From: an uncultured Bacteroidales bacterium | GTDB taxonomy: Bacteria > Bacteroidota > Bacteroidia > Bacteroidales > Muribaculaceae | Length of the DNA: 64,000 bases | Direction: 5' to 3' | Assembly: GCA_902777835.1 (NCBI GenBank) | Contig: CACYVC010000008.1 | Location: forward strand, 1-64,000 | In this document: positions 34,934 through 44,405 of the stretch, piece after piece | How positions within the stretch are numbered: the stretch's first letter is position 1 | How the letters are laid out: every line of letters begins with the position of its first letter | Translations under genes and position numbers: made by a program | The notes under the pieces: model-generated | What the model was told of the DNA's origin: nothing | The model's input: the letters and a program-made list of their open reading frames with translations, nothing else | The model's database searches: none

Positions 34934-36460
34934 ATGAAGAGATTAGTTTTTTTGCTTGCTTTGTTTGCCGTTTTAATGATGGCATCATGCACTTCGACCG
35001 ACCAAAAATTGCGCTCCATGATTCCCAGCGATGCAGTGGGGGTGGTGAAGATTGATTTGCCTAGCATCCTTGATAAGGCAGGAATCAAGAACGGCGAAGA
35101 TAAGGATGCGTCGCTTGCTATTCCATCGGCTCTTAAGGATGTGATAGACCAGGCCAACGCGAATATTGATGACGACTTGAACATAATTGGCGATGTTGTT
35201 AATTATTTGCCTGAGTCGGGAATCGACATTAGTGGCAACTGCTACATCTTTTTGTCGAGAGGGGCATTACAGGTTGTGGCTTTGTTGCCTCTAGATGATG
35301 AGGACAGGGCTAAAGAGGTGGTGGGCAAGATTGCGCATGGCAAGATGAAACAGATGAGGGGTGTTGACTTCGTTTCTCATCTCGACTATGCTTTCGCTAT
35401 CTATGACGACGTGCTGATGGTAGCGCGCAAAATCAACGCGACCGACGACGAGGCTAGTGCTGCCGCCAAGCATATCTTTGACAATCCCAAGTCGAGTTTA
35501 TTAGAAAACGAAGATGTAGCCAGGGCCATCGATGCCGAGGACTGTGATATTGCTGTGTATGTCGATGCCAAAGGCGTGCCATTGTTTTTTGAGAACCTAA
35601 ATCTGGGGACCGCGATGGGCGGTTTCTCCCCGGCTGCAATTTTTGATGGCTTGGGCATCAAGGCAATGACAGCCACGGTCAATTTTGATGTCTCTAACAG
35701 GGAGGATGAGAAAGCCGAGATAGTTACCGACTTCATCTGCGCAAGCAATGGGTTGTATGGCATGTTCTACGACAAGGTCGTTGCCACTGCGGCAAGTGGA
35801 GATGGAGCCAGCGCGCTTGAAAAGCTGCCTGGCGACTTTGGCACCTATTTCTCCTTGAGGCTTAATGGCTCTGCGCTGATTAAAATGCCTGGCGTGTCTA
35901 AGGTGCTCGGGGCTCTTCCTTTGCAGGGGATTGACTGCAGCCACATCATTTCTTCGCTCGATGGCACCATTGTGTGCGGACTGGAAAAGATTGATGAGGG
36001 AGATTACAATTTTGGCATCTCGGCACAGGCAACCTCGCCCGGGGCGGTGATAGATGAGATCGTCGATTTTGCTGCACGCCATGGACAGCCGCCAGTTTTC
36101 AATGCCGACGGGGAGTATCAATACGACACCAGCGATGGCAGCAAGGCTCTGGTAATGAACAATACCAACGAGGTCGTCTATTTGAGATGTGTCAACTATG
36201 TGCCAACTAATTCGGCATCGGAGTGGATGCCCCTTGCCGACACAATGAAATCCTCTACCGCCACCCTCTTTAGGCTCGTTAGGATGGGTGACAGCCACGA
36301 AGGCAACTTGTGCTGGGGATTGCGAAACAAAACCCATGGCGAAGGATTCTACTTTACCGAGGATCCTAATGAGAATATCGTCATCTCTGCAATGAAAATC
36401 TTCTGCTGGAAAGAACCTGGTGGCATGGATGATGATGAAATTGGTTTATCCGATTATTGA
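34934..36460 (+). CDS. DUF4836 family lipoprotein
   Basis: A 508-residue lipoprotein: signal then MASC at about residues 16-19. The mature protein matches Bacteroidales DUF4836 (MIPSDAVGVVKIDLPSIL near residue 30 and repeated VDFVSHLDYAFAIYDD-type segments). These proteins are exported and of unknown function. The ATG at 34934 is chosen because it gives the lipoprotein signal and follows a -7 box. It is monocistronic and ends at a bidirectional hairpin. Confidence 0.82.
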   Translation: MKRLVFLLALFAVLMMASCTSTDQKLRSMIPSDAVGVVKIDLPSILDKAGIKNGEDKDASLAIPSALKDVIDQANANIDDDLNIIGDVVNYLPESGIDISGNCYIFLSRGALQVVALLPLDDEDRAKEVVGKIAHGKMKQMRGVDFVSHLDYAFAIYDDVLMVARKINATDDEASAAAKHIFDNPKSSLLENEDVARAIDAEDCDIAVYVDAKGVPLFFENLNLGTAMGGFSPAAIFDGLGIKAMTATVNFDVSNREDEKAEIVTDFICASNGLYGMFYDKVVATAASGDGASALEKLPGDFGTYFSLRLNGSALIKMPGVSKVLGALPLQGIDCSHIISSLDGTIVCGLEKIDEGDYNFGISAQATSPGAVIDEIVDFAARHGQPPVFNADGEYQYDTSDGSKALVMNNTNEVVYLRCVNYVPTNSASEWMPLADTMKSSTATLFRLVRMGDSHEGNLCWGLRNKTHGEGFYFTEDPNENIVISAMKIFCWKEPGGMDDDEIGLSDY

Positions 36461-36476
36461 TATCGTTATATCAAAT

Positions 36477-36506
36477 AAAAAATGTCCTTTAATAGAGGGC
36501 ATTTTT
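36477..36506. terminator. Bidirectional terminator, DUF4836 gene and murU-like gene
   Basis: AAAAAATGTCC (36477-36487) pairs with GGGCATTTTT (36497-36506), with A and T runs on either side. It lies between two converging genes. Confidence 0.75.
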
Positions 36507-37242
36507 ATTTTACCATTTCTTCGGCTTGATTTAGAGCGTCGGGCTTGCCGATGTCGAGCCAGGCGTAGGGCGTGCGCTGAACATAGCCCTTGATGATGTG
36601 GCTGTGGCAGTGGTCAACATAGAAAGGCGTTGTCGAGAACTTGGGCTGTCCCTGCGAGTAGCGCTCTAGCTCGTGAAAGATGCTAGGCGAGATGACATGG
36701 ATGCCTCCAAAAGCCATAAGGCGCATGCCGTCGCGGCAGCTGATATGTGGCGGCCGTGTCTCGCCAGTAGATTTGTTGATCCATCCCCGCAGTCGGTAGT
36801 CGCCGTCGAGCACGAAGTAGCGGCTCGTGGCGCGGTCCTTGACCAGCACAGTGGCCCATGCTCCGCTCTGCACATGGCTCTGGTACATGGCTTGTAGGTC
36901 GATGTCGGTGAGAATGTCGGCGTTGTGGACGAGAAAGGGCTCGTCGCCGTCGAGAAACTGCCTTGCCTTGAGGATGCCTCCACCGGTGTCGAGCAGCATG
37001 TCGCGCTCGTCGCTGATGTGGATATTGAGCCCGAAGTTGCCGCGTGCCTCAAGGAAGTCGATGATTTTCTGCCCAAAGTGGTGGATGTTGATGGTAATGT
37101 CGTCGAAGCCAGCCTCGGCGAGCCGGTTTATCACCCGCTCGAGCATGGTTTTGCCGCCTATCTCGACAAGAGCTTTGGGGCGGTCGTTGGTCAATGGGCG
37201 CAGCCGAGTGCCGAGCCCCGCGGCAAATATCATCGCTTTCAT
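36505..37242 (-). CDS. Sugar nucleotidyltransferase, MurU-like
   Basis: A 245-residue NTP-transferase with the signature AAGLGTRLRPLTNDRPKAL at residues 7-25, then DTGGGILKA and LVHNADILTD (metal Asp). In Pseudomonas, MurU makes UDP-MurNAc from MurNAc-1-phosphate with the kinase AmgK, bypassing MurA in wall recycling. Here it overlaps by four bases (ATGA) a gene whose N-terminal half is an AmgK-type kinase, which supports that assignment. A mannose or glucose nucleotidyltransferase remains possible. Confidence 0.78.
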   Translation of the reverse strand: MKAMIFAAGLGTRLRPLTNDRPKALVEIGGKTMLERVINRLAEAGFDDITINIHHFGQKIIDFLEARGNFGLNIHISDERDMLLDTGGGILKARQFLDGDEPFLVHNADILTDIDLQAMYQSHVQSGAWATVLVKDRATSRYFVLDGDYRLRGWINKSTGETRPPHISCRDGMRLMAFGGIHVISPSIFHELERYSQGQPKFSTTPFYVDHCHSHIIKGYVQRTPYAWLDIGKPDALNQAEEMVK

Positions 37243-38711
37243 TCCTGCACGGGGTTGAAGGTGCGGTCGTGCCCGCTCTGCTCACGGTGAGACAGCTCCA
37301 CACGCACGTTGAACTTCTTGTGGATGTGCTCAGCCAGATGCTGGGCGGCATATACCGAACGGTGCTGCCCGCCAGTGCAGCCGAAACACACCATCAGGTC
37401 GGTGAAATTGCGCTTCATGTAGCGCTCCACCGACTCATCGACCATGGCATAGACGTGAACGAGCCACTGGTCGATGGTGCTTTCCTTCTTGAGGAACTTG
37501 ATCACGTTCTCGTCCAGACCAGTGAAGGCTTTGTATTTGTCGTACTTGCCGGGGTTGTTCAATGCTCGGCAGTCAAACACGTAGCCACCGCCGTTGCCCG
37601 AGGGGTCATGGGGAATGCCCTTCTTGTAGGCGAAGCTCATTACCCTGACGGTGAGAGACTTCTCCTCGCTGGTGAAGTCCTTCATGTTGACCAGTTCATT
37701 GATTATCTCGCTCAGGTAGGGATATCGGCCAAACGAGCAGTTGGTCACAAGGCGGCGCAGGTTGGCAATGGCGGGAACTATACTGTTTTTCATGAAGTCG
37801 GGCTTCTTCTCAAAGTAGCCGCGGAAACCATAGGCACCCAGCACTTGAAGAGTGCGGAAGAGCACGAACAGCCGCAGGTTCTCTAAAAACAGTTTCTCGT
37901 CAAGGTCGGGTTTGTAGGTCTTGAGTTGTTCAAGATAGGCCTGTATGAGTTCTTTCTTCAGGTCTTCGGGATACTTGGCCCGTGATTGCCATACAAACGA
38001 GGCCACGTCGTAATAGTATGGGCCACGACGACCTCCCTGGAAGTCGATATAGGCGAGGCGGCAGTCGGCAGGATGCTCTGTATCACCAACTATCATGACA
38101 TTGCGCGACTGGAAGTCTCGGTACATAAACGTGTCACTAGGAACCGACAGCAAATCGCTTGTGAGGGTCTCGAAGTCGTTCTCTAACAGGTTCTCGTTGA
38201 AGACAACTCCAGTTGCTTTAAGGAAGCAATACTTGAAGTAGTTAAGATCCCACTTGATAGAACGCTCGTCGAAGCACTCTGCTGGATAACACTTGCTGTA
38301 GTCAAAGCCTTGAGTGCCACGAAACTGAATGTCGCACAAATCTCTCATTGTGCGTCGCAGCAGTTCTTTCTCCTCGCTGGTGAAAGCGTGAGTTATGCTG
38401 CTGCGGCGAATCTTGTTCCACAGGATATTTTCGGGTTTGCCGCCTAAATCTTCTTGGATGTAGGCCATGTGGTCGTCACTGACTCCATAGACTGTGGGAA
38501 CCGACAGCCCTTGCCACTTGAAATGGTTGGCCATATAGATGAAGGCCTCGTTTTCTTCACGAGACTCACCTATCACTCCAACGATAGATTTATCGCCTGA
38601 TAGGCGGTAGTAACGTCGGTTGGAGCCGGCCTTGTCCATTAACTTTATCTCGGTGGGCTCGCTGCCAACGCAATTATTATATAATTCTTTTAAACTCTCT
38701 ATAGGATCCAT
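37239..38711 (-). CDS. AmgK-type sugar kinase fused to RapZ C-terminal domain
   Basis: A 490-residue fusion. Residues 1-330 are an aminoglycoside-phosphotransferase fold (MYRDFQSRNVMI holds the catalytic Asp; LAYIDFQGGRRGPYYYDVAS the metal Asp), as in AmgK, which phosphorylates MurNAc or GlcNAc at C1. Residues 340-490 match the RapZ C-terminal domain, including VCFGCTGGQHRSVYAAQ and the LSHREQS end. In E. coli this RapZ domain binds glucosamine-6-phosphate and regulates GlmS through small RNAs; its P-loop domain is absent here. A MurU-like gene overlaps downstream. A minus-strand TAACTTTG lies at 38736-38743. Confidence 0.88.
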   Translation of the reverse strand: MDPIESLKELYNNCVGSEPTEIKLMDKAGSNRRYYRLSGDKSIVGVIGESREENEAFIYMANHFKWQGLSVPTVYGVSDDHMAYIQEDLGGKPENILWNKIRRSSITHAFTSEEKELLRRTMRDLCDIQFRGTQGFDYSKCYPAECFDERSIKWDLNYFKYCFLKATGVVFNENLLENDFETLTSDLLSVPSDTFMYRDFQSRNVMIVGDTEHPADCRLAYIDFQGGRRGPYYYDVASFVWQSRAKYPEDLKKELIQAYLEQLKTYKPDLDEKLFLENLRLFVLFRTLQVLGAYGFRGYFEKKPDFMKNSIVPAIANLRRLVTNCSFGRYPYLSEIINELVNMKDFTSEEKSLTVRVMSFAYKKGIPHDPSGNGGGYVFDCRALNNPGKYDKYKAFTGLDENVIKFLKKESTIDQWLVHVYAMVDESVERYMKRNFTDLMVCFGCTGGQHRSVYAAQHLAEHIHKKFNVRVELSHREQSGHDRTFNPVQE

Positions 38712-38796
38712 GTTTTACTCTTTATTATTTGCAAGCAAAGTTAGCGGTTTACTAAATACTGTTAGCAAAGTTTATTGTTAAAATAGCACAAATGGG

Positions 38797-40377
38797 CTAA
38801 AACTCGCTCGTGAAATGGAATTTTATCTTTGGGAAATCTTGCTGTGCCATCTGGAGTACATAGCCCGAATCGGCGAGGAACACGTCACGGCCCTCGGTGT
38901 CAACTGCCATGAACTGGTGCTTGCGGTGCTTGAAGGCGTCGAGGGCTTCTTGGTCATCGCTCTCAATCCAGCACGCCTTGTATAGGCTAATTGGCTCCCA
39001 TCGGCATTGAGCGTTATACTCATGCAATAAACGATACTGGATTACCTCAAACTGCAGTTGACCTACTGTTCCAATAATCTTGCGGTTATTGAACTGGTTG
39101 ACAAAGAGCTGTGCCACGCCCTCATCCATAAGCTGGGCGATGCCTTTGTTGAGCTGTTTAGTCTTCATTGGGTCGTTGTTCTCAATGTACTTGAACATCT
39201 CGGGCGAGAAGCTTGGCAGTCCTTTGAAGTGCAAGTTCTCTCCCTCGGTGAGGGTGTCGCCAATCTTGAAGATGCTGCCACTATCGGGCAGACCTATCAC
39301 ATCGCCTGGAAATGCCTCATCGACCACGTCCTTGCGCTGTGCCATGAACGCAGTAGGTGCCGAGAAACGATAGGTCTTGCCGCTGCGCACATGCAGATAG
39401 GTGGAGTTGCGGTGGAACACGCCAGAGCAAATCTTCACAAAGGCGATGCAGCTGCGGTGGTTGGGATCCATATTGGCTTGTATCTTGAACACGAAGCCGG
39501 TGAACTTCTCCTCGCTTGGCTCCACCTTTCGCTCAATTGCCTGGACTGGCTTGGGAGAAGGAGCTATCTTGATAAAGCAGTCGAGCAGCTCTTTCACGCC
39601 AAAGGTGTTGAGCGCCGAGCCGAAGAACACTGGAGCAACTTGGGCTTCGAGATAGTCGTTTACGTCGAAGTCGGGGTACACGCCTTCAACCAGTTCAATG
39701 TCTTCACGTAGTTTCTGGGCATCATCGGCACCAACCTGCTTGTCGATTTCGGGGGAGTTGATATCGTCAATCTCCACACGCTCGGTAACGTGCTGCTTAT
39801 CGGGTTTGAACAGGTCGAGGCTTTGCTCATATATATTATACACACCTTTAAAACGAGCACCTATGTTTATGGGCCATGTTAGAGGGCGAACCGAAATTTT
39901 CAGCTCTTGCTCCAGCTCATCAAGTATGTCGAATGGGTCGCGGCCCTCGCGGTCGAGTTTGTTCACGAAGATGATTACTGGCGTGTTACGCATGCGGCAC
40001 ACCTCCATCAATTTGCGGGTCTGCGTCTCAACGCCTTTTGCTACATCCACCACTATGATGACGCTATCCACTGCCGTAAGGGTGCGGTAGGTGTCTTCGG
40101 CAAAGTCCTGGTGGCCAGGGGTGTCGAGAATGTTGATTTTGTAATCGTTATAGTTGAATCCCATCACCGATGTGGCTACCGAGATGCCGCGTTGCTTCTC
40201 GATATCCATCCAGTCGCTTGTAGCGGTTTTCCTGATTTTGTTTGATTTCACAGCACCTGCCACATGAATCGCACCACCAAAAAGCAGCAGCTTTTCGGTC
40301 AAGGTTGTCTTTCCCGCATCTGGGTGCGAGATTATGGCAAAAGTGCGTCGTTTAGTTATTTCGTCGTTAAAAGCCAT
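38797..40377 (-). CDS. prfC: Peptide chain release factor 3
   Basis: A 526-residue translational GTPase that removes RF1 and RF2 after peptide release. G1 is [13 protein letters not shown], the effector region is [13 protein letters not shown]3 is DTPGHQDF and G4 is VNKLDREG. Length and C-terminus ([17 protein letters not shown]) are standard. A heptad array lies directly upstream of its ATG. Confidence 0.97.
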   Translation of the reverse strand: MAFNDEITKRRTFAIISHPDAGKTTLTEKLLLFGGAIHVAGAVKSNKIRKTATSDWMDIEKQRGISVATSVMGFNYNDYKINILDTPGHQDFAEDTYRTLTAVDSVIIVVDVAKGVETQTRKLMEVCRMRNTPVIIFVNKLDREGRDPFDILDELEQELKISVRPLTWPINIGARFKGVYNIYEQSLDLFKPDKQHVTERVEIDDINSPEIDKQVGADDAQKLREDIELVEGVYPDFDVNDYLEAQVAPVFFGSALNTFGVKELLDCFIKIAPSPKPVQAIERKVEPSEEKFTGFVFKIQANMDPNHRSCIAFVKICSGVFHRNSTYLHVRSGKTYRFSAPTAFMAQRKDVVDEAFPGDVIGLPDSGSIFKIGDTLTEGENLHFKGLPSFSPEMFKYIENNDPMKTKQLNKGIAQLMDEGVAQLFVNQFNNRKIIGTVGQLQFEVIQYRLLHEYNAQCRWEPISLYKACWIESDDQEALDAFKHRKHQFMAVDTEGRDVFLADSGYVLQMAQQDFPKIKFHFTSEF

Positions 40378-40381
40378 TTAT

Positions 40382-40420
40382 AGTTATCAGTTGTCAGTTA
40401 TCAGTTGTCAGTTTTGAGTT
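40382..40420. repeat. Heptad array, 5 units (AGTTATC/AGTTGTC)
   Basis: AGTTATC, AGTTGTC, AGTTATC, AGTTGTC and AGTTTTG are in phase. The array begins five bases from the prfC ATG, in its 5' leader. Confidence 0.85.
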
Positions 40421-40458
40421 AATCTTGATGTTCTATAAGAACTGGATTTTATTGTGCA

Positions 40459-41328
40459 TTATGCATTGTGCATTGAATTAATGCATTGTTCTAAGCTTTC
40501 TTCCCAGTAAGGGATTTCGATGCCTAGGGTTGCTTTTATTTTGCTCTTGTCGAGGACGCTGTAATGGGGGCGGGTAGCGGCTGTAGGGTAGTCCTTGGTC
40601 ATGCATGGCAGCACATGGCAAGTTGTGATGCCTGCAATGCGGTGGATTGCCATTGTGAAGTCATACCACGAAATTGCGCCTTCGTTGCTGAAGTGATAGA
40701 TTCCAGGATGCCACTCTTCGCAGTTGATGAATGATGCGATGACGCTTGCAAGGTCGAGGGCATTGGTTGGGGTGCCCACTTGATCGCTCACCACGCGCAG
40801 AGTCTCGCGGCTGCGGCCAAGCTCGAGCATGGTTTTTACAAAATTCTTGCCATGGGGTGAGTATAGCCATGCAGTGCGGATTATAATGCTCTCAGGAGCA
40901 ATGTCCATAATGTGGCGCTCGCCATCGGCTTTAGTCAATCCATAGACCGATGTGGGGCACATGGGATCATCCTCACGATATGGGCGACAACTGGTGCCGT
41001 CAAACACATAGTCGGTGGAGATGTGGATGAGTTTTGCTCCATGTTTGTGTGCAACTTGCGCCAGCAGAGTAGGGGCTTCCACGTTGAGCTTGGTGCAAAG
41101 TCCCACGTTGCTCTCGGCAGCGTCAACGGCGGTGTAAGCGGCACAGTTGACAATATACTCAACCTTATTGCTGACAACGCAATCTTCAATGGCAACATCA
41201 TCGGTGATGTCAAGTTCTTCTACGTCGGTGTAGATAGCGTTGACAAAGATGTCGCCTTCAAGCACCTTACGCATCTCTCGACCAAGCTGGCCCTTTGCAC
41301 CTGTGATAAGTATGTTTTTTTTATTCAT
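40459..41328 (-). CDS. rfbD: dTDP-4-dehydrorhamnose reductase
   Basis: A 289-residue extended SDR. The nucleotide loop is ITGAKGQLGREM (residues 7-18); STDYVFDG precedes the YxxxK motif in VYGLTKADGERH. It makes dTDP-L-rhamnose for surface polysaccharides. The other rfb genes are not in this window; RfbD lies beside a DUF4924 gene, with only two bases between them. Confidence 0.93.
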   Translation of the reverse strand: MNKKNILITGAKGQLGREMRKVLEGDIFVNAIYTDVEELDITDDVAIEDCVVSNKVEYIVNCAAYTAVDAAESNVGLCTKLNVEAPTLLAQVAHKHGAKLIHISTDYVFDGTSCRPYREDDPMCPTSVYGLTKADGERHIMDIAPESIIIRTAWLYSPHGKNFVKTMLELGRSRETLRVVSDQVGTPTNALDLASVIASFINCEEWHPGIYHFSNEGAISWYDFTMAIHRIAGITTCHVLPCMTKDYPTAATRPHYSVLDKSKIKATLGIEIPYWEESLEQCINSMHNA

Positions 41329-41330
41329 TT

Positions 41331-41888
41331 CTATTGTATGTCGTCTTCAAAAATTGGCTTCTCCTCATTTTTCTTGTAATAGGCAGCGAGTGTGCCTATG
41401 AAATGTGATATCTGGTTGATGGCAACCTGTGTGTCTTTTCCTATCTCCTTGCCTTGCAGCTTTAGCATAAGTGTGCCGTAGAGGGCATTGAAGCAGGTCT
41501 CTAGTTCGCCCACCTGTTGCTCTTCGGGAGTCTTGGCGCGTAATTCCACAATAAATGGCAGAGTCTTATAGAACTCGGCTCCATATTCGGGATGTTTGGG
41601 GCTCTTGAGCAACTCATTGTGCAGGTCAGTAAGACGAATGAGCACATTTTTGTTAATTTGAAGATGCCCAGTCTCTTTCTTGCCTTCATGCTGCATCATC
41701 ATGATTAGGCCTTCCCACCAGTCGATAATCTCTTTGCGGGTATTCTCGTCAACATCGTAGCGGTCGATGATGCCCGCCTTTATTTTGTCGATGTCGAGCC
41801 CAAAGGCGCGTATGATATCCTCCACCTGCCACATATAAAGCAGGTATTCAGCAATGTTCTCTTTGCGTTTGGATTGTGCTATAATCAT
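41331..41888 (-). CDS. DUF4924 family protein
   Basis: A 185-residue soluble, helical protein of the Bacteroidales DUF4924 family (SKRKENIAEYLLYMWQVEDI at residues 5-24). Function unknown. The ATG at 41888 is chosen; an alternative TTG 11 codons upstream would translate a heptad array (TINDKRQ), which looks unlike a protein sequence. It sits between a Crp-like regulator and rfbD. Confidence 0.8.
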   Translation of the reverse strand: MIIAQSKRKENIAEYLLYMWQVEDIIRAFGLDIDKIKAGIIDRYDVDENTRKEIIDWWEGLIMMMQHEGKKETGHLQINKNVLIRLTDLHNELLKSPKHPEYGAEFYKTLPFIVELRAKTPEEQQVGELETCFNALYGTLMLKLQGKEIGKDTQVAINQISHFIGTLAAYYKKNEEKPIFEDDIQ

Positions 41889-41914
41889 CTGTCGTTTATC
41901 GTTTATCGTTGACA
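41887..41914. repeat. Heptad array at the DUF4924 start
   Basis: GTTTATC, GTTTATC and GTTGACA are in phase from 41894, directly adjoining the start codon. Confidence 0.65.
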
Positions 41915-41947
41915 ACTTCAACTCTCATCTCAAAACTGCGCGAAGCG

Positions 41948-42649
41948 TTATCCAAATTTGCTGATTTGGCGCAGTTTTGCCTCATCCACAATCTTGATGC
42001 GTCGGCCATCAACTGTGATGATGCGCTCTTGGGCAAATGCCGAGAGGGTGCGTATGGCATTGCTCGTGGTCATGTTTGACAGATTAGCGATGTCCTCGCG
42101 TGCCATATAAATCTTTAGAGTTTTACCGTCTTCCTCAAAACCATAATTGTCGATGAGCAAAATCAGAGCCTCAGCAAGACGGCCACGGATGTGCTTCTGT
42201 GTGAGTGTCACAATCTTGGTGTCGCTGCCGCCAAGATTCTTCGACAACTCGTGTATGAAGAACCATGCCAGATCGCGGTTGTTATCAATCATGCTTTTCA
42301 CCAAGTCCATAGGCAATGAACCTACCGTCGATGGCTCAAATGCCGCTGCGCTTGAAACGTAGGGTTCGCGTGCAAAATAGGCTCGATAACCAAAGTACTG
42401 GATAGGGCGGTAGAGGCGCAGAATCTGCTGCCTGCCGCCAATGCCGTCCTTATAAAGTTTTACCTTGCCTTTAAGCAGGCACCACAGATACACAGGATTA
42501 TCTTTTTCGGCGTATATAATTTGGTTCTTCTTAAAGTTGTGAACCTCAAAGTTGTCGGTTATAAGGCGTTTTTCTTCCGATTTTAGCAGGCTCCATATCT
42601 CTGCCAAGTCTTCACTAATCACCTTCTCGAGAGTGCTTTTTATACTCAT
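41948..42649 (-). CDS. Crp/Fnr family transcriptional regulator
   Basis: A 233-residue regulator: a cyclic-nucleotide-binding beta-roll (KNQIIYAEKDNPVYLWCLLKGKVKLY, residues 41-66), a dimer helix, and a winged helix (REDIANLSNMTTSNAIRTLS near 185-203). No Fnr-type cysteine cluster is seen, so oxygen sensing through an iron-sulfur centre is unlikely. The effector is unknown. TAATTTTG at 42678-42685 (minus strand) is the likely -7 box. Confidence 0.9.
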   Translation of the reverse strand: MSIKSTLEKVISEDLAEIWSLLKSEEKRLITDNFEVHNFKKNQIIYAEKDNPVYLWCLLKGKVKLYKDGIGGRQQILRLYRPIQYFGYRAYFAREPYVSSAAAFEPSTVGSLPMDLVKSMIDNNRDLAWFFIHELSKNLGGSDTKIVTLTQKHIRGRLAEALILLIDNYGFEEDGKTLKIYMAREDIANLSNMTTSNAIRTLSAFAQERIITVDGRRIKIVDEAKLRQISKFG

Positions 42650-42783
42650 CTGCTAAACAATTATGCTTTAAAACATGCAAAATTAGCACTTTTTTCTGAA
42701 AAATGAACCACTAAATAGAATTTTTTAAAGACTATTAAGGACTAAATCAATATTTGGCTTATTGGCACTTGTCATTTCAAAAA

Positions 42784-42818
42784 AACTATTAACTAATAAC
42801 TGATAACTGACAACTTTT
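42784..42818. repeat. Heptad array, 5 units (AACTNAN type)
   Basis: AACTATT, AACTAAT, AACTGAT, AACTGAC and AACTTTT are in phase; this is the opposite orientation of the AGTT type. It abuts the gltX -7 box. Confidence 0.85.
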
Positions 42819-42821
42819 TAC

Positions 42822-42829
42822 TAACTTTG
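42822..42829 (+). promoter_or_regulatory. -7 box of gltX
   Basis: TAACTTTG, 38 bases before the ATG. The place of the -33 box is taken by the heptad array, as at ptb. Confidence 0.55.
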
Positions 42830-42866
42830 CAGGCGATTTTCAGAAACAATTAAATAAAGCACTATA

Positions 42867-44402
42867 ATGGATAAAAAAGTAAGGGTACGTTTTGCCCCAT
42901 CACCCACTGGCCCGCTGCACATTGGCGGCGTGAGAACTGCATTGTTTAACTATCTCTTTGCTCGCCAGAATGGCGGCTCGATGATTCTTCGCATTGAGGA
43001 CACCGACAGCAACCGCTTCGTTCCTGGTGCCGAGGAATATATCAACGAGGCATTGCAATGGCTCGGCATAGGGATTGACGAGGGCGTGTGTGAGGGAGGC
43101 AACTACGGTCCTTACAAGCAGAGCGAGCGTCGCGACATCTACCGCAAGTATGTGAAGCAATTGCTCGAAGATGGCAAGGCCTACATCGCTTTTGATACCC
43201 CTGAGGAACTCGACGCTAAGCGCAAAGAAATCGCTAATTTCCAATACGATGCGAAGACTCGTGGCATGATGCGCAATTCTCTCACATTGCCAAAAGAGGA
43301 AGTTGACCGCCTTATTGCCGCTGGCGAGAAGTATGTGGTTCGCATCCTTATTGAACCTGATCAGGAGGTTAAGGTCAACGACCTGATTCGTGGCGAGGTG
43401 ACTGTAAACAGTTCGGTGGTTGATGACAAGGTGCTCTACAAGAGTGCCGATGACCTTCCCACATATCACTTGGCAAACATCGTAGATGACCATCTGATGG
43501 AAGTCTCTCACGTTATTCGTGGCGAAGAGTGGCTGCCTAGTGCCCCATTGCACGTGCTGCTCTATGAAGCATTTGGCTGGAAAGATTCAATGCCACAGTT
43601 TGTGCACCTGCCATTGCTGCTCAAGCCCGATGGCAAGGGCAAACTTAGCAAGCGCGACGGTGACCGTTTGGGTTTCCCCGTGTTCCCACTCGAGTGGCAC
43701 GATCCCGTGAGTGGCGACATCAGCAGCGGATATCGCGAGCGTGGCTATCTACCTCAGGCTGTTGTTAATTTCCTTGCCTTGCTTGGTTGGAATCCTGGTA
43801 CTGACCAAGAGATTTTCTCAATGGACGAACTTATTAAGGAATTCTCGTTTGAGCATTGCTCGAAGAAGGGCGCGAAGTTCGACTTTGAGAAAGGCAAGTG
43901 GTTCAACCACGAGTACCTTATCAATATGGACGACGCAGCTCTTGCCGAGATTTTCAAGCCCGAGCTCGCAAAGCATGGCGTTGATGCCTCGCAGTTCAGC
44001 GACGAGTATATCACCCGTTCTGTGGGCATGATTAAGAGCCGCATCAGCTTCGTGGGCGACATTTGGGACAATGCTAAGTTCTTCTTTGTGGCTCCCACCG
44101 AGTATGCTCCCAAGGACATCAAGAAGCGATGGAAGGAGGACACTCCCGAGACCATGCGTCGCCTCATTGAAGTTATCAAAGGCATCGACGACATGACAAG
44201 TGCCAATGCCGAGGAAATCGTGTTAGGATGGATTAAGGACAACGAGCTGCACATGGGCAATGTGATGAACGCTTTCCGCCTCACTGTCGTGGGTGAATGC
44301 AAGGGCCCTCACATGTTTGACATCGCTGAGCTCATGGGCAAGGACGAAATCATTGCTCGCATTGAGCGTGGCATTGAGAATATAAAGCCTGTAGTTGAGT
44401 GA
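42867..44402 (+). CDS. gltX: Glutamyl-tRNA synthetase
   Basis: A 511-residue class I synthetase. The HIGH-type motif is [20 protein letters not shown] and the KMSKS-type motif is [20 protein letters not shown]. The length is within the family range. The outer-membrane-type protein follows after three bases. Confidence 0.97.
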   Translation: MDKKVRVRFAPSPTGPLHIGGVRTALFNYLFARQNGGSMILRIEDTDSNRFVPGAEEYINEALQWLGIGIDEGVCEGGNYGPYKQSERRDIYRKYVKQLLEDGKAYIAFDTPEELDAKRKEIANFQYDAKTRGMMRNSLTLPKEEVDRLIAAGEKYVVRILIEPDQEVKVNDLIRGEVTVNSSVVDDKVLYKSADDLPTYHLANIVDDHLMEVSHVIRGEEWLPSAPLHVLLYEAFGWKDSMPQFVHLPLLLKPDGKGKLSKRDGDRLGFPVFPLEWHDPVSGDISSGYRERGYLPQAVVNFLALLGWNPGTDQEIFSMDELIKEFSFEHCSKKGAKFDFEKGKWFNHEYLINMDDAALAEIFKPELAKHGVDASQFSDEYITRSVGMIKSRISFVGDIWDNAKFFFVAPTEYAPKDIKKRWKEDTPETMRRLIEVIKGIDDMTSANAEEIVLGWIKDNELHMGNVMNAFRLTVVGECKGPHMFDIAELMGKDEIIARIERGIENIKPVVE

Positions 44403-44405
44403 TTC

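Noticed and set aside
35597-36337. A 246-codon minus-strand open frame
   Set aside because: Shadow of the DUF4836 lipoprotein gene.
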